From Algoriphagus sanaruensis (GTDB taxonomy: Bacteria > Bacteroidota > Bacteroidia > Cytophagales > Cyclobacteriaceae), in assembly GCF_001593605.1 (NCBI RefSeq), contig NZ_CP012836.1, forward strand, positions 930,001 to 994,000: a stretch of 64,000 bases of DNA, in the 5' to 3' direction. This document shows, piece by piece, positions 44,075-53,029 of this stretch (the first letter of the stretch is position 1; every line of letters starts with the position of its first letter). The notes beneath the pieces were generated by a model, which made no database searches, had not been told where the DNA came from, and worked only from the letters and a program-made list of their open reading frames with translations. The position numbers and the translations under genes are program-made.

Positions 44075-45991
44075 ATGAAGAAATCCCTTCTGGCCTATTT
44101 ACTAATCGGAGTTTTTTCTTGTCAAGAAAAAGTCCAAGTACCGGCTCAAAAGAAATTGGAAGCTCATCCTTTTTCTGCTATTCAGATCACCGATGATTTT
44201 TGGAAGCCTAAATTGGAAAAAGTGGCAAAATCTGCTCTTCCTGCTTCTATTTTTCAAACGGAGATCAATACCGGTCGAATAAGAAACTTTGAAAAAGTAG
44301 CTCGAAAGCAGGGTGAACCCCACGAAGGGATTTATTACGATGATAGCGATGTGTACAAGGCATTAGAAGCGATTGCGTATTCCCTGCAAACTCATCCTGA
44401 CACTGCTTTGGAACATAAGGCGGATGAATGGATCGCAAAAATCGCGGCAGCCCAAGAGCCCGATGGCTATATCAATACGTATTACTCCTTAACCGGTCTG
44501 GAAAATCGCTGGACGGATATGGAAAAGCACGAGGCGTACTGTGCGGGCCACCTGATGGAGGCAGGCGTGGCCTACTATCAAACTACTAGAAAGCGTACCC
44601 TTCTTGATGTGGCTACCAAAATGGCCGATCACATCGATCAGGAATTTCGTCAAGCCAATAAACCCTGGGTAACGGGTCATGAAGAAATCGAATTAGCTTT
44701 AGTCAAACTCTACAAAGCCACAGGCACCACGCGATACCTTGAGTTGGCGGATTGGTTTTTGGACCAGCGAGGCAGAGGCCATGGTCGGGGTGCGATTTGG
44801 GATAAACAAGAATGGGGGCCAAAATATGCGCAGGATGCTGTTCCTGTGAAAGATCAGAAAGAAATCACCGGGCATGCTGTTCGTGCAATGTACCTCTACA
44901 CCGGTGCTGCGGATGTCGCTGTGGCCAATGGTGATTTAGGCTACATGAACGCCATGAAGACGGTGTGGGAAGATGTGGTCCATCGAAATATGTATGTCAC
45001 AGGTGGAATCGGTTCATCGGGAAGTAATGAAGGGTTTTCAGTGGATTTTGATTTGCCCAATGAGAATGCCTATAGTGAAACCTGCGCCTCTGTGGGGATG
45101 GTTTTTTGGAATCAGCGAATGAACCTCCTGGAAGGAAATTCGCAATATATTGATGTCTTGGAGCGGAGTTTATATAATGGTGCTTTGGATGGATTGAGTT
45201 TGAGTGGAGATCGGTTTTTCTATGGAAATCCCCTAGCTTCCAGTGGGCAGCATAGTCGAAAAGAGTGGTTTGGAACCGCCTGTTGTCCGTCTAATATTTC
45301 TCGATTAGTCGCGGCTGTGGGGGATTACATTTATGCGAAAACCGAGGATGGGATTTGGCTGAATCTCTTCATCGGAAATACAACTTCTTTTACCCTAAAA
45401 GGAAAACAGGTCCCCGTTTCAATTCAAACTGAGTTTCCTTGGGAAGGCAAGGTTCTCGTTCAGGTTGACCCAGAAGAAGAGCTTGAATTTGATTTTCATT
45501 TGCGGGTTCCAGGTTGGGCCATGGAAAATCCAGTTCCGGGGAATCTTTATTCTTTTGTACCCGGTGAAAAATCTAATTTCTCCATTCAGGTAAATGGAAA
45601 AGAGGCCAAGTTTAAGATGGAAAATGGGTATGCGGTTCTTTCTCAAACTTGGAAAAAAGGCGATCAGATTACTTACATGCTTCCAATGCCGATCCGAGAA
45701 TTGCAATCCAGGCCTGAAGTTGCTGCAAATACTGGTCGAATTGCAATCCAGCGAGGGCCTTTGGTGTATTGCGTAGAAGGGACAGATAATGATGGAACTG
45801 TTTTAGATCTGACCGTCTCCCAAATCCCAAATTACCAACTGGAGGAATTTAAGGTTCTGGATGAACGCGTTTTGGCAGTTCGATTTTCTGGAAATAAAGC
45901 AGGAGAAGCGAAATCCGTGTTAGCCATTCCTTATTACACTTGGGCAAACCGGGGTTCTAATGAAATGCAGGTTTGGATTCCCAAAGAATAA
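44075..45991 (+). CDS. glycoside hydrolase family 127-like protein (DUF1680)
   Basis: A 638-aa exported enzyme related to beta-L-arabinofuranosidases. The N-terminus has a lipoprotein-type signal (LLAYLLIGVFSCQ). The (alpha/alpha)6 barrel contains YDDSDVYKALEAIAYSLQ, AAQEPDGYINTYYSL, HEAYCAGHLMEAGVAYY and the cysteine-rich FGTACCPSNISRL, which in GH127 coordinates zinc and supplies the catalytic Cys. The last 200 residues form beta-sandwich domains. Family members release terminal arabinofuranose from plant glycans. No TonB/SusCD pair is adjacent, so this is not a full polysaccharide-utilisation locus. Confidence 0.88.
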   Translation: MKKSLLAYLLIGVFSCQEKVQVPAQKKLEAHPFSAIQITDDFWKPKLEKVAKSALPASIFQTEINTGRIRNFEKVARKQGEPHEGIYYDDSDVYKALEAIAYSLQTHPDTALEHKADEWIAKIAAAQEPDGYINTYYSLTGLENRWTDMEKHEAYCAGHLMEAGVAYYQTTRKRTLLDVATKMADHIDQEFRQANKPWVTGHEEIELALVKLYKATGTTRYLELADWFLDQRGRGHGRGAIWDKQEWGPKYAQDAVPVKDQKEITGHAVRAMYLYTGAADVAVANGDLGYMNAMKTVWEDVVHRNMYVTGGIGSSGSNEGFSVDFDLPNENAYSETCASVGMVFWNQRMNLLEGNSQYIDVLERSLYNGALDGLSLSGDRFFYGNPLASSGQHSRKEWFGTACCPSNISRLVAAVGDYIYAKTEDGIWLNLFIGNTTSFTLKGKQVPVSIQTEFPWEGKVLVQVDPEEELEFDFHLRVPGWAMENPVPGNLYSFVPGEKSNFSIQVNGKEAKFKMENGYAVLSQTWKKGDQITYMLPMPIRELQSRPEVAANTGRIAIQRGPLVYCVEGTDNDGTVLDLTVSQIPNYQLEEFKVLDERVLAVRFSGNKAGEAKSVLAIPYYTWANRGSNEMQVWIPKE

Positions 45992-46004
45992 TTCCACGTA
46001 AGTA

Positions 46005-47252
46005 TCAGGCAAATCTTCCTACTTCAAAACCCGCAATCTCCATGGTAGTATCCTTTTGCTGATGGAGTTCCGCTAGCAGTTTACCTGTTGCTGGGGCCAA
46101 GGAAATTCCCATCATGGAGTGGCCACTTCCGACGAGGACATTTGAATAAGTTGGGGCAAATCCAATGTAAGGCAGTCCGTCTGGAGAGCAAGGCCGAAGG
46201 CCTTTCCAAATTTGATTTTCTTCCGGGAACTTGGTCTCAAAAGAGGGGTAGTAGCGATTGATCGATTCAAAAATTCCTTGAACGCGGCGCATATCCACTT
46301 TTTGATTGGTTCCCGCGATTTCAAGTGTACCCCCAAATCGGACTGTTTCTCCATAGGGGCTAACCGCCACCTTTTGCTCCGTGAGGATGGTTGCTTGCTT
46401 GATTTCAGGCTGGTTTTTTTGAATAAACGAATAGCCTTTCCCACCCATCATTGGAAGGGTAAAACCAAGTTGTTTTGCCAATTCTCCAGACCAAGAGCCA
46501 CCACAAAGCACAATTTTTTCTGCCTCGATTTTCCCTTGATCGGTGAGGACCGCTTCAATTTTTGACCCTGACTTTTCAAATCCCAACACTTGGGTTTTGG
46601 ATAAGAATTGAACGCCTTTTTCTTCCAGGTATTTTTTCAAAAATCCATAAAGTGCCCCAGGATCCAAATGGGCATCTCCCGGGAAAAGTACCGCTCCTCT
46701 TGCCTTCAGCTCAAGATTTGGCTCTACTTTACGGATATCTTCAGGTGTTAAAATTTCAGCTTCCAAGCCGTATTTTCGAGCGAGGTGGGCAAATTCAATT
46801 TCCTCTTTTTCGACGCCTTCCGTCTGATAGGCCATCATCAAGCCTTTTTCCTGAAGCGCCAAAGCAGCCTCTGGGTGCTCTGCTTTGAAATCCAGGTAAA
46901 GTGCTTTGGAGAGTAAACTTAGGTTTTTCAAATAGGGGATAGCTTTTGCTACCTGCTTTTCATTAGCGGAACGGAAAAAAAGCAAACACCATTGCAGGAG
47001 TTTATAATCCAGTCGGGGATGGATATAGAAAGGACTTTTTGATGAAAACATCCACGCAATACCTTTCGTCACCATTCCGGGAGCTGCCAAAGGAATGATA
47101 TGACTAGGAACAATCATCCCGGCATTTCCCGTGGAGCAATTGTCCTGAAGGTCTGTCCGATCTATGACAGTGACTTCAATGCCTTCTTTTTGAAGAAAAT
47201 AAGCAGAAAATAATCCGACGATGCCGCCGCCGATAATAAGTGTTGGTTTCAT
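46005..47252 (-). CDS. FAD-dependent D-amino acid (cis-4-hydroxy-D-proline) dehydrogenase/oxidase
   Basis: A 415-aa DAO/DadA-type flavoprotein. The N-terminal Rossmann motif is TLIIGGGIVGLFSAYFLQ, then the second nucleotide contact VTVIDRTD. CGGSWSGELAKQLG and the C-terminal VLVGSGHSMMGISLAPATGK are the FAD-contacting segments. Context decides the substrate. It lies next to genes for 4-hydroxyproline epimerase, a semialdehyde dehydrogenase and a DHDPS-family deaminase, so it most likely oxidises cis-4-hydroxy-D-proline to 1-pyrroline-4-hydroxy-2-carboxylate. It is separated from the epimerase gene by a 97-bp gap holding an inverted repeat. Confidence 0.85.
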   Translation of the reverse strand: MKPTLIIGGGIVGLFSAYFLQKEGIEVTVIDRTDLQDNCSTGNAGMIVPSHIIPLAAPGMVTKGIAWMFSSKSPFYIHPRLDYKLLQWCLLFFRSANEKQVAKAIPYLKNLSLLSKALYLDFKAEHPEAALALQEKGLMMAYQTEGVEKEEIEFAHLARKYGLEAEILTPEDIRKVEPNLELKARGAVLFPGDAHLDPGALYGFLKKYLEEKGVQFLSKTQVLGFEKSGSKIEAVLTDQGKIEAEKIVLCGGSWSGELAKQLGFTLPMMGGKGYSFIQKNQPEIKQATILTEQKVAVSPYGETVRFGGTLEIAGTNQKVDMRRVQGIFESINRYYPSFETKFPEENQIWKGLRPCSPDGLPYIGFAPTYSNVLVGSGHSMMGISLAPATGKLLAELHQQKDTTMEIAGFEVGRFA

Positions 47253-47279
47253 GGCTTGGTATCAAGTATCAAGATTTCA

Positions 47280-47326
47280 GTATCAAGAAATAGATCAAAA
47301 TTTCCCTGATCGATTTTTCTTGATAC
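47280..47326. repeat. inverted repeat with GTATCAAGAAA arms
   Basis: GTATCAAGAAA (47280-47290) pairs with TTTCTTGATAC (47316-47326) over a 25-nt loop in the gap between epimerase and FAD genes. Two more TATCAAG words precede it at 47260 and 47267. It may reduce read-through or be intergenic repeat debris. Confidence 0.45.
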
Positions 47327-47349
47327 TTGTGTCAAAGGTCTAGTGTATA

Positions 47350-48354
47350 TTAAATGACCTGAAATCCATGGACGTATGGATCATCATCGTCTAGAATAAT
47401 AGTGTTATATCCATAGACTTTTGCCCAGCCTTCAATGCTGGGAACGATGGCTGGTTGGCCGGCAATTTCTGCCACTTCCTCAATCCTGCCGATAAACTTG
47501 GAGCCGATAAAGCTTTCGTGAATGAATTCATCGCCTGGTTTCAACCAACCTTTGGCAAACCACTGAGCCATTCTAGCAGAGGTACCCGTGCCGCAAGGAG
47601 ATCGGTCAATGGCCTTGTCTCCGTAGAAAACTGCATTTCTGGCAGTGCTGCTTTCATCCAACGTTTTTCCAGTCCACATCACATGAGAAAGCCCGCGGAT
47701 TCGGTCGTGTTCCGGATGAACAAAATCGTATCGTTCATTCATTTTATTGCGGAGATTTCTCGCCATCGAAATCAATTGCTCGGCTTTGAAATGTTCCAAA
47801 CCCGGGAAATTTTCCTGAGGATCCACGATGCAATAGAAGTTTCCTCCATAGGCGACATCGACGGTCAATTTGCCAAGTTCCTCAATTTCAATTTCTAGAT
47901 TTTCGGCAGCCAAGTAGCTTTTGACATTGGTTAGTTTGACCGACTTAACTTTTTTTCCTTCTTGTTTGTATTCGACCAAGACTAAGCCAGCAGGAGCTTC
48001 CATTCGTAGAAATCCCGGAGTCTTAGGATGAATCAGGCCTTCTTCAATGGCGATGGTGATCGTCCCAATGGTACCATGGCCGCACATAGGAAGACATCCT
48101 GAAGTTTCAATGAAAAGAATGGCGAAGTCATTTTCGGGATCATGCGGAGGAAATAGCATGGAGCCCGACATCATATCATGTCCTCGTGGCTCAAACATCA
48201 ACCCAGTACGAATCCAGTCCAGATTTTCCATGAAATACTGTCGCTTTTCCAACATGGTATTTCCTTTCAAAAAAGGAACACCACCGGAAACTACCCGAAC
48301 AGGATTGCCGCAAGTATGAGCGTCGATGCAAGAGAAAGTATGGCGAGAAGGCAT
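47350..48354 (-). CDS. 4-hydroxyproline epimerase (proline racemase family)
   Basis: A 334-aa cofactor-independent epimerase converting trans-4-hydroxy-L-proline to cis-4-hydroxy-D-proline. Both catalytic cysteines are present: Cys91 in LPMCGHGTIG and Cys254 in IDRSPCGTGTSARMA. The Cys/Cys pair excludes the Ser/Thr-type dehydratases of the family. FSCIDAHTCGNPVRVV at the N-terminus and the substrate loop EPRGHDMMSGSM are conserved. Proline racemase is the alternative, but neighbouring genes form the hydroxyproline pathway. It is followed by the FAD oxidoreductase and preceded by the aldehyde dehydrogenase gene. Confidence 0.9.
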   Translation of the reverse strand: MPSRHTFSCIDAHTCGNPVRVVSGGVPFLKGNTMLEKRQYFMENLDWIRTGLMFEPRGHDMMSGSMLFPPHDPENDFAILFIETSGCLPMCGHGTIGTITIAIEEGLIHPKTPGFLRMEAPAGLVLVEYKQEGKKVKSVKLTNVKSYLAAENLEIEIEELGKLTVDVAYGGNFYCIVDPQENFPGLEHFKAEQLISMARNLRNKMNERYDFVHPEHDRIRGLSHVMWTGKTLDESSTARNAVFYGDKAIDRSPCGTGTSARMAQWFAKGWLKPGDEFIHESFIGSKFIGRIEEVAEIAGQPAIVPSIEGWAKVYGYNTIILDDDDPYVHGFQVI

Positions 48355-48481
48355 TTATTTGATTGAAAGATTGAAATATTTGAAAATTTAAAGATTAGGA
48401 AAGGAGGTCAATAGTTACTGATTACAAAGCATCGACTGAGATTTATCACAGCTAACTTTTCCGACAGTGGTAAATCGTAAA

Positions 48482-49927
48482 TCATTTTTCCCATTTTCCA
48501 TTCACCATCCGCCAAATATCTAGCACATTATTGTCTTTCAAGGCGTCTGGGAGTAAGTCCTGAGGCATATCTTGAAAGGCAATCGGACGGGCAAATCGCT
48601 TGATGGCATGAGCTCCGACTGAAGTGCTATTAGGAGCCGTGGTTGAAGGAAAAGGTCCTCCATGCTGCATGGCATAGCCCACTTCAACGCCTGTTGGTAC
48701 TCCTTTGAAGAGTAGTCGTCCACATTTTTCCTCCAACAAATTGAGTAGGAAAAGCTGATTTTGAAGTTCCTCCGCATCTGCCCAAATGGTGATGGTTAAT
48801 TGTCCGTGGAGGTGCTTGGCGATTTCCAATAGCTCCTCTTCACTTTGGTACACCACCATCATAGCAAATGCTCCAAACACTTCTTTTTGGAATAATTTGT
48901 CCTTCAACCAATCGGAAGCTTTGATTTCAGCAAGTGCGGTACTTCCATTGATCAGGTGCTTTGGGTCGGAGACTTTTACCCAACGTAATTCCTCCCTGGA
49001 TTCCAAAAATTGGATGGAATCGTAGTAGGCTTGCGCTATCCCCGGATGAAGCATTGGTGCTGCAGCAATATCTTTCAATTCTGCGACAATGGCTGTTTCA
49101 AAGGCTTTGGCTTGCTTTTCTGGGACGAAAATGAGTCCTGGATTGGTGCAAAACTGTCCCACTCCCAATGTAAGCGATGCGATAAACGCCTTGGCTAAAG
49201 CATCATTTTCTTTATCAAGTTTGTTTGGAAAGCAGAAGATCGGATTCACAGATCCCATTTCGGCATACACCGGAATGGGTTCTTCCCGCTGGTTTGCCAG
49301 GTTAAACAAGGCCATACCTCCCACATGAGAACCAGTGAAAGCTACCGCTTTTGCCATCGGGTGCTTGACCAAGGCCTGACCCTCAGCAATTCCTCCTTCC
49401 ACATGGGTAAAAAGGGCGGAGGGAAGTCCACACTTCAGAATAGCTTCATGAATGCAATCGGCTACTTTTTTGGAAGTCTGAGGATGGGCAGGGTGTGCTT
49501 TGTAAATCACGGGACAGCCTGCAGCCAAAGCAGAGATCGTATCCCCTCCAGCAGTGGAAAAAGCCAATGGAAAATTGCTAGCTCCAAAAACAACTACTGG
49601 ACCAAGCGGGGTCAAAAATCTTCGAATGTCTGCTCGTGGTAAAGGGGTTCGGTCAGGCATTGCCGGATCGATGGTCGCTTCTACCCAAGAACCTTCTTTC
49701 ACCAAATTGGCGAAAAGCCGGATTTGTCCTGTTGTTCTTCCCAGTTCACCATTGATCCGGCCCTCTGGCAAGTTGGATTCTTGGACAGCCAAAGGCACTA
49801 TCTCAGATCGATGCGCTTCTAAGGTTTCAGCGAGTGTTTCTAAAAAGGCTCCCTTTTCTTTTCCAGAAAGATTTTTGTAGAAAAGAAAGGCTTCTTGGGC
49901 GGCACTGAAAAGGTTGTCGAGGTTCAT
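48482..49927 (-). CDS. alpha-ketoglutarate semialdehyde dehydrogenase (ALDH family)
   Basis: A 481-aa NAD(P)-dependent aldehyde dehydrogenase. Visible landmarks: LGPVVVFGASNFPLAFSTAG (Asn of the oxyanion hole), AVAFTGSHVGG (cofactor loop), VYAEMGSVNPIF (general-base Glu) and LGVGQFCTNPGLIF with the catalytic Cys. This FCTNPG form is typical of the AraE/KGSADH branch that oxidises 2,5-dioxopentanoate to 2-oxoglutarate, the last step of hydroxyproline breakdown. The neighbouring deaminase would supply that substrate. The gene is 104 bp downstream of the deaminase gene on the same strand. Confidence 0.9.
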   Translation of the reverse strand: MNLDNLFSAAQEAFLFYKNLSGKEKGAFLETLAETLEAHRSEIVPLAVQESNLPEGRINGELGRTTGQIRLFANLVKEGSWVEATIDPAMPDRTPLPRADIRRFLTPLGPVVVFGASNFPLAFSTAGGDTISALAAGCPVIYKAHPAHPQTSKKVADCIHEAILKCGLPSALFTHVEGGIAEGQALVKHPMAKAVAFTGSHVGGMALFNLANQREEPIPVYAEMGSVNPIFCFPNKLDKENDALAKAFIASLTLGVGQFCTNPGLIFVPEKQAKAFETAIVAELKDIAAAPMLHPGIAQAYYDSIQFLESREELRWVKVSDPKHLINGSTALAEIKASDWLKDKLFQKEVFGAFAMMVVYQSEEELLEIAKHLHGQLTITIWADAEELQNQLFLLNLLEEKCGRLLFKGVPTGVEVGYAMQHGGPFPSTTAPNSTSVGAHAIKRFARPIAFQDMPQDLLPDALKDNNVLDIWRMVNGKWEK

Positions 49928-50031
49928 GGGAATTGTAGGATTGTAAAACTAGAAATGTGAACTATGCTGGAAGACCGATGACGGGAGACCAAAGAGCACT
50001 TACGTCTTCAGTCTCCTGTCTTCAAGCTTCA

Positions 50032-50922
50032 TCACAATTTCGGCCTTTTTGCCAAGCCTTCGGTAATAATCTTCTCAATTCTTTCTCTTTCCTCGCCGAT
50101 CAAAGTCAATCGAGGGGCACGAACGTGCTCAGAACCAATACCACAATGCTGCTCGGCAAGCTTGATGTATTGGACCAATTTGGGGTGAATGTCGAGCTCC
50201 AGCAGAGGCAAGAACCAACGGTAAATTTCTCTTGCTTCTTCGATTTTCCCTTCTTGAACTAGGTTATAGACAGCAACGGTCTCTTTTGGAAATGCACAGA
50301 CTAAGCCCGCTACCCAGCCGACCGCTCCCATAAGGAGTTCTTCCATGGCTAAAGTATCCACACCGCACAAAATTTGGAATCGATCTCCAAATCGGTTGAT
50401 CATTCGAGTTACATTTGAAATATCCCGAGTGGATTCTTTGATGGCTTGAATGTTTTCACATGCTGCTAATTCCCCAAACATATCGATGGTCACCAAAGTC
50501 TTGTAATCCACCGGATTGTTATAGATCATCATCGGAAGTTTGGTCGAATTGGCGACAGTTTTGAAATAGGTCACCACTTCGCGAGCATCCGCTGCATAAC
50601 GCATCGGAGGCAAAATCATCAATCCAGAAGCGCCAAGTTCTTCCGCTTTTTTAGCCCAAAATAAGGCATCTTGAGTTGCACCTTCGGCAATGTTGAGGAT
50701 TACTGGAACTCGTCCGTTGATGTATTTTACGGTTTCACCGGTCAGGGTGATTTTTTCCTCTTGGGAAAGAACGGAGCTTTCACCCAAGGTGCCTCCGAGG
50801 ATGATTCCGTGTACTCCACTTTCCAATTGGAAGTCGAGATTTTTAAAAAACAAATCCATATCCAGAATTCCGTCTGCGTGAAATTTGGTCGTGACCGCGG
50901 GGAATACGCCTTTCCAATTCAT
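50032..50922 (-). CDS. DHDPS-family 1-pyrroline-4-hydroxy-2-carboxylate deaminase
   Basis: A 296-aa class I aldolase-fold enzyme. It begins MNWKGVFPAVTTKF, and this ATG at 50922 is chosen over one 45 bp upstream that adds an unlike N-terminus. The GGTLGESSVLS loop, MMIYNNP (active-site Tyr) and IQAIKEST (Schiff-base Lys) are present. Family members include dihydrodipicolinate synthase, KDG aldolase and the hydroxyproline-pathway deaminase. Neighbours make the last most likely: it would convert 1-pyrroline-4-hydroxy-2-carboxylate to 2-oxoglutarate semialdehyde. It is first in the - strand cluster and divergent from the AraC regulator. Confidence 0.85.
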   Translation of the reverse strand: MNWKGVFPAVTTKFHADGILDMDLFFKNLDFQLESGVHGIILGGTLGESSVLSQEEKITLTGETVKYINGRVPVILNIAEGATQDALFWAKKAEELGASGLMILPPMRYAADAREVVTYFKTVANSTKLPMMIYNNPVDYKTLVTIDMFGELAACENIQAIKESTRDISNVTRMINRFGDRFQILCGVDTLAMEELLMGAVGWVAGLVCAFPKETVAVYNLVQEGKIEEAREIYRWFLPLLELDIHPKLVQYIKLAEQHCGIGSEHVRAPRLTLIGEERERIEKIITEGLAKRPKL

Positions 50923-51096
50923 GATGTCATCAGTTAAATCCCAGTAAAAACCGAGATGGTTAAACACTTGCTTATGACTTCAAAAGTACTGGAGGTTTTC
51001 ACGGTTTATTTTCACTGGATTAGTCCATTTTGATACAATATTGATCTGTTTAGAAATTTTTGGAGCTATTTTTACTCAATTTGATATTATAAAGGC

Positions 51097-51966
51097 ATGG
51101 CAAAGGTAATTTCCTTTCAAGTTCCCAAGTCACAGCGAGAGTTTGTTCGCTACCAAGAAGATCGGGGGCCGCATTTTTATGACAAACTCCACCAGCATCC
51201 GCAGTTGCAGTTGACGGTGATTTTGGAAGGGAAAGGGCAGCTGTTGAGTGGAGATTATGTGGGTCGATTTCAACCTGGGGATGTGTTTTTTTTGGGGGAA
51301 AATGCGCCCCATGTGTTTCGAAGTGATCCAGAGTACTTTGAAAAGTCCACTGATTTCCAGTCCGCTGGAAACACTATTTTTTTTGATTTTCAGGCTTTGG
51401 GAAAAGCGCTGGAGGATTTGGATGAGTTGCAGGCCTTGAAAAAATTTAAAGGATATGCAGGGCTTTGTTTCCGAATACATGGAGAAACCTCCTCCCAAAT
51501 CCGAGGATTAGTGGAGCAATTTGGAAAAAGTGAAGGGCTTGGCAGGTTTCAATTGGCCATTCAATTGTTGACTCTGGTCGAGCAGTCGGGAGAGGATTTG
51601 GAACAATTATCCACCTCTGGGCTAGTGCGTGGACTTTCCGAAAAGGATGGTAGCCGAATGGATCAGGTGATGCAATACTTGTTGGTTCATCGGTTTGAAA
51701 AGATCACGCTGGAAGAAACTGCCGCCGTAGCCAATCTTTCCAAGGAAGCATTTTGTCGTTTTTTTAAGCTCCGTACGCGCAAAACCTTCACGGCATACCT
51801 CATCCAGCTTCGAATCAATGAAGCCCAAAAACTCCTACAAGAAAATGATGCCTCTATTTCTGAAATAGCTTTTCGGGTGGGATTCGAAAACTTAGCCTAT
51901 TTCAATCGGAGTTTTAAGAAAATATGTGGAATCACTCCAAAAGAATGGAGAGCTATCCGGGCTTAG
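51097..51966 (+). CDS. AraC family regulator of the hydroxyproline cluster
   Basis: A 289-aa cytoplasmic regulator. The N-terminal cupin sensor is about 20-100 (YDKLHQHPQLQLTVILEGKG, GDVFFLGENAPHVF). The C-terminal double HTH is at about 190-289, with LEETAAVANLSKEAFCRFFK and ISEIAFRVGFENLAYFNRSF followed by KKICGITPKEW. It has no membrane segments, unlike the island AraC. It is divergent from the deaminase gene, so the 174-bp gap (50923-51096) should hold both promoters and its binding site; one TGATACA word is at 51031. Its likely inducer is a hydroxyproline intermediate, an inference. Confidence 0.88.
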   Translation: MAKVISFQVPKSQREFVRYQEDRGPHFYDKLHQHPQLQLTVILEGKGQLLSGDYVGRFQPGDVFFLGENAPHVFRSDPEYFEKSTDFQSAGNTIFFDFQALGKALEDLDELQALKKFKGYAGLCFRIHGETSSQIRGLVEQFGKSEGLGRFQLAIQLLTLVEQSGEDLEQLSTSGLVRGLSEKDGSRMDQVMQYLLVHRFEKITLEETAAVANLSKEAFCRFFKLRTRKTFTAYLIQLRINEAQKLLQENDASISEIAFRVGFENLAYFNRSFKKICGITPKEWRAIRA

Positions 51967-53018
51967 TTGCTTCCTTTTTTCAGAATGAGCATTTTCGAAT
52001 CCATCACATTTCCCAGGAAAAGGTAATCTCCAAATGGAATCGCAACGGAACTTGCCGACATCTCTTCTCCAGGGTCCTTCCAAACTGTTTCTTGTTTGAG
52101 TTTTTGATCAGAAATGTAGAGTTGAATGATTTCTGAGGGAGCTTTTGGTTTTTTACCTGCAGCATAGGCCGAAAAAGTCATTAAGTCTGGATGTGCACCA
52201 GACCAAATAGATCCGTCTTCATCTAGCTCCAAATTATCTACTCCAGTATCAGTCGGGACATCTTCCAGCAAGACTAAGTCTCCGTTTTCCTGAATTTCAA
52301 AGACACGAATCAGGAATTTTCTCGAAGACGCCACCAAAAGATTTTTCCTAGTTTGATCGACTACCAGTCCATTTGGATAAGCCATACCTTCTGCCACAAT
52401 TCGGAAATTTTCACCATCGAAATAGCCTACATTGGCTTTGGCTACGCCAAGGTAATTTTCTGAAAAAATTCCCCACTTGCTTCGCGAACCATGGTCATTT
52501 GAATAATAAAACCGTTCTCCATCGATCCAAACCAAATCATTTGGAGAGATCAAATTGGGATCCTGTAGCGATTTACTGTATCGAACGGTATCGTTTTGGA
52601 TGGTGAAGAGTTCGATGGAATGATTCCCATTTACATGATTGATGACCGCTAACTGATGTTGGTTTGGTCCTGTTTGGATAAGACTTATGCCATGCGGATA
52701 TAGCTCCAGATCACTAGGTAGGTTGATAGGCTGAGGAGTAAAAGGTTCATGACGTAGATCTACCCAATAAAGTCCATGAAGTCCTGATGATCCACTTCTT
52801 CTCTTGGCTCGATCATCTACTGAAAGGATCATAAAGCTATCCGTTCGGGAAATAGCCATATCCTCGACCCCTGGCAGGTCAATGGTTTGATAGATGGGGC
52901 CAAAGTTGTTTTCCGGAGTTATGGTTTTGAAAAACCCGGTACTCCAAAATGTGTAAAGCACAAACAGTAAAAGGACCAAGAGAGGAATGCCGATAAACAA
53001 ACTGATTTTTCTAAGCAT
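51963..53018 (-). CDS. paraoxonase/arylesterase-like beta-propeller protein
   Basis: A 351-aa protein with an N-terminal membrane anchor or signal (FIGIPLLVLLLFVLYTFW). A predicted six-bladed propeller carries PON-type calcium/active-site words: YPHGISLIQ, LISPNDLVWID, YPNGLVVDQ and GVDNLELDEDG. Family members hydrolyse lactones or aryl esters; the substrate here is unknown. SMP-30/strictosidine-synthase-like is the broader alternative. The stop overlaps that of the convergent AraC gene by four bases. It lies 11 bp downstream of an M20 peptidase gene and is probably co-transcribed. Confidence 0.75.
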   Translation of the reverse strand: MLRKISLFIGIPLLVLLLFVLYTFWSTGFFKTITPENNFGPIYQTIDLPGVEDMAISRTDSFMILSVDDRAKRRSGSSGLHGLYWVDLRHEPFTPQPINLPSDLELYPHGISLIQTGPNQHQLAVINHVNGNHSIELFTIQNDTVRYSKSLQDPNLISPNDLVWIDGERFYYSNDHGSRSKWGIFSENYLGVAKANVGYFDGENFRIVAEGMAYPNGLVVDQTRKNLLVASSRKFLIRVFEIQENGDLVLLEDVPTDTGVDNLELDEDGSIWSGAHPDLMTFSAYAAGKKPKAPSEIIQLYISDQKLKQETVWKDPGEEMSASSVAIPFGDYLFLGNVMDSKMLILKKGSN

Positions 53019-53029
53019 AGAGGTAGGGT

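Noticed and set aside
51031..51037. TGATACA upstream of the hydroxyproline AraC gene as part of the island regulon
   Set aside because: A single copy of a 7-mer outside the island is expected by chance in 64 kb; no cluster is present.
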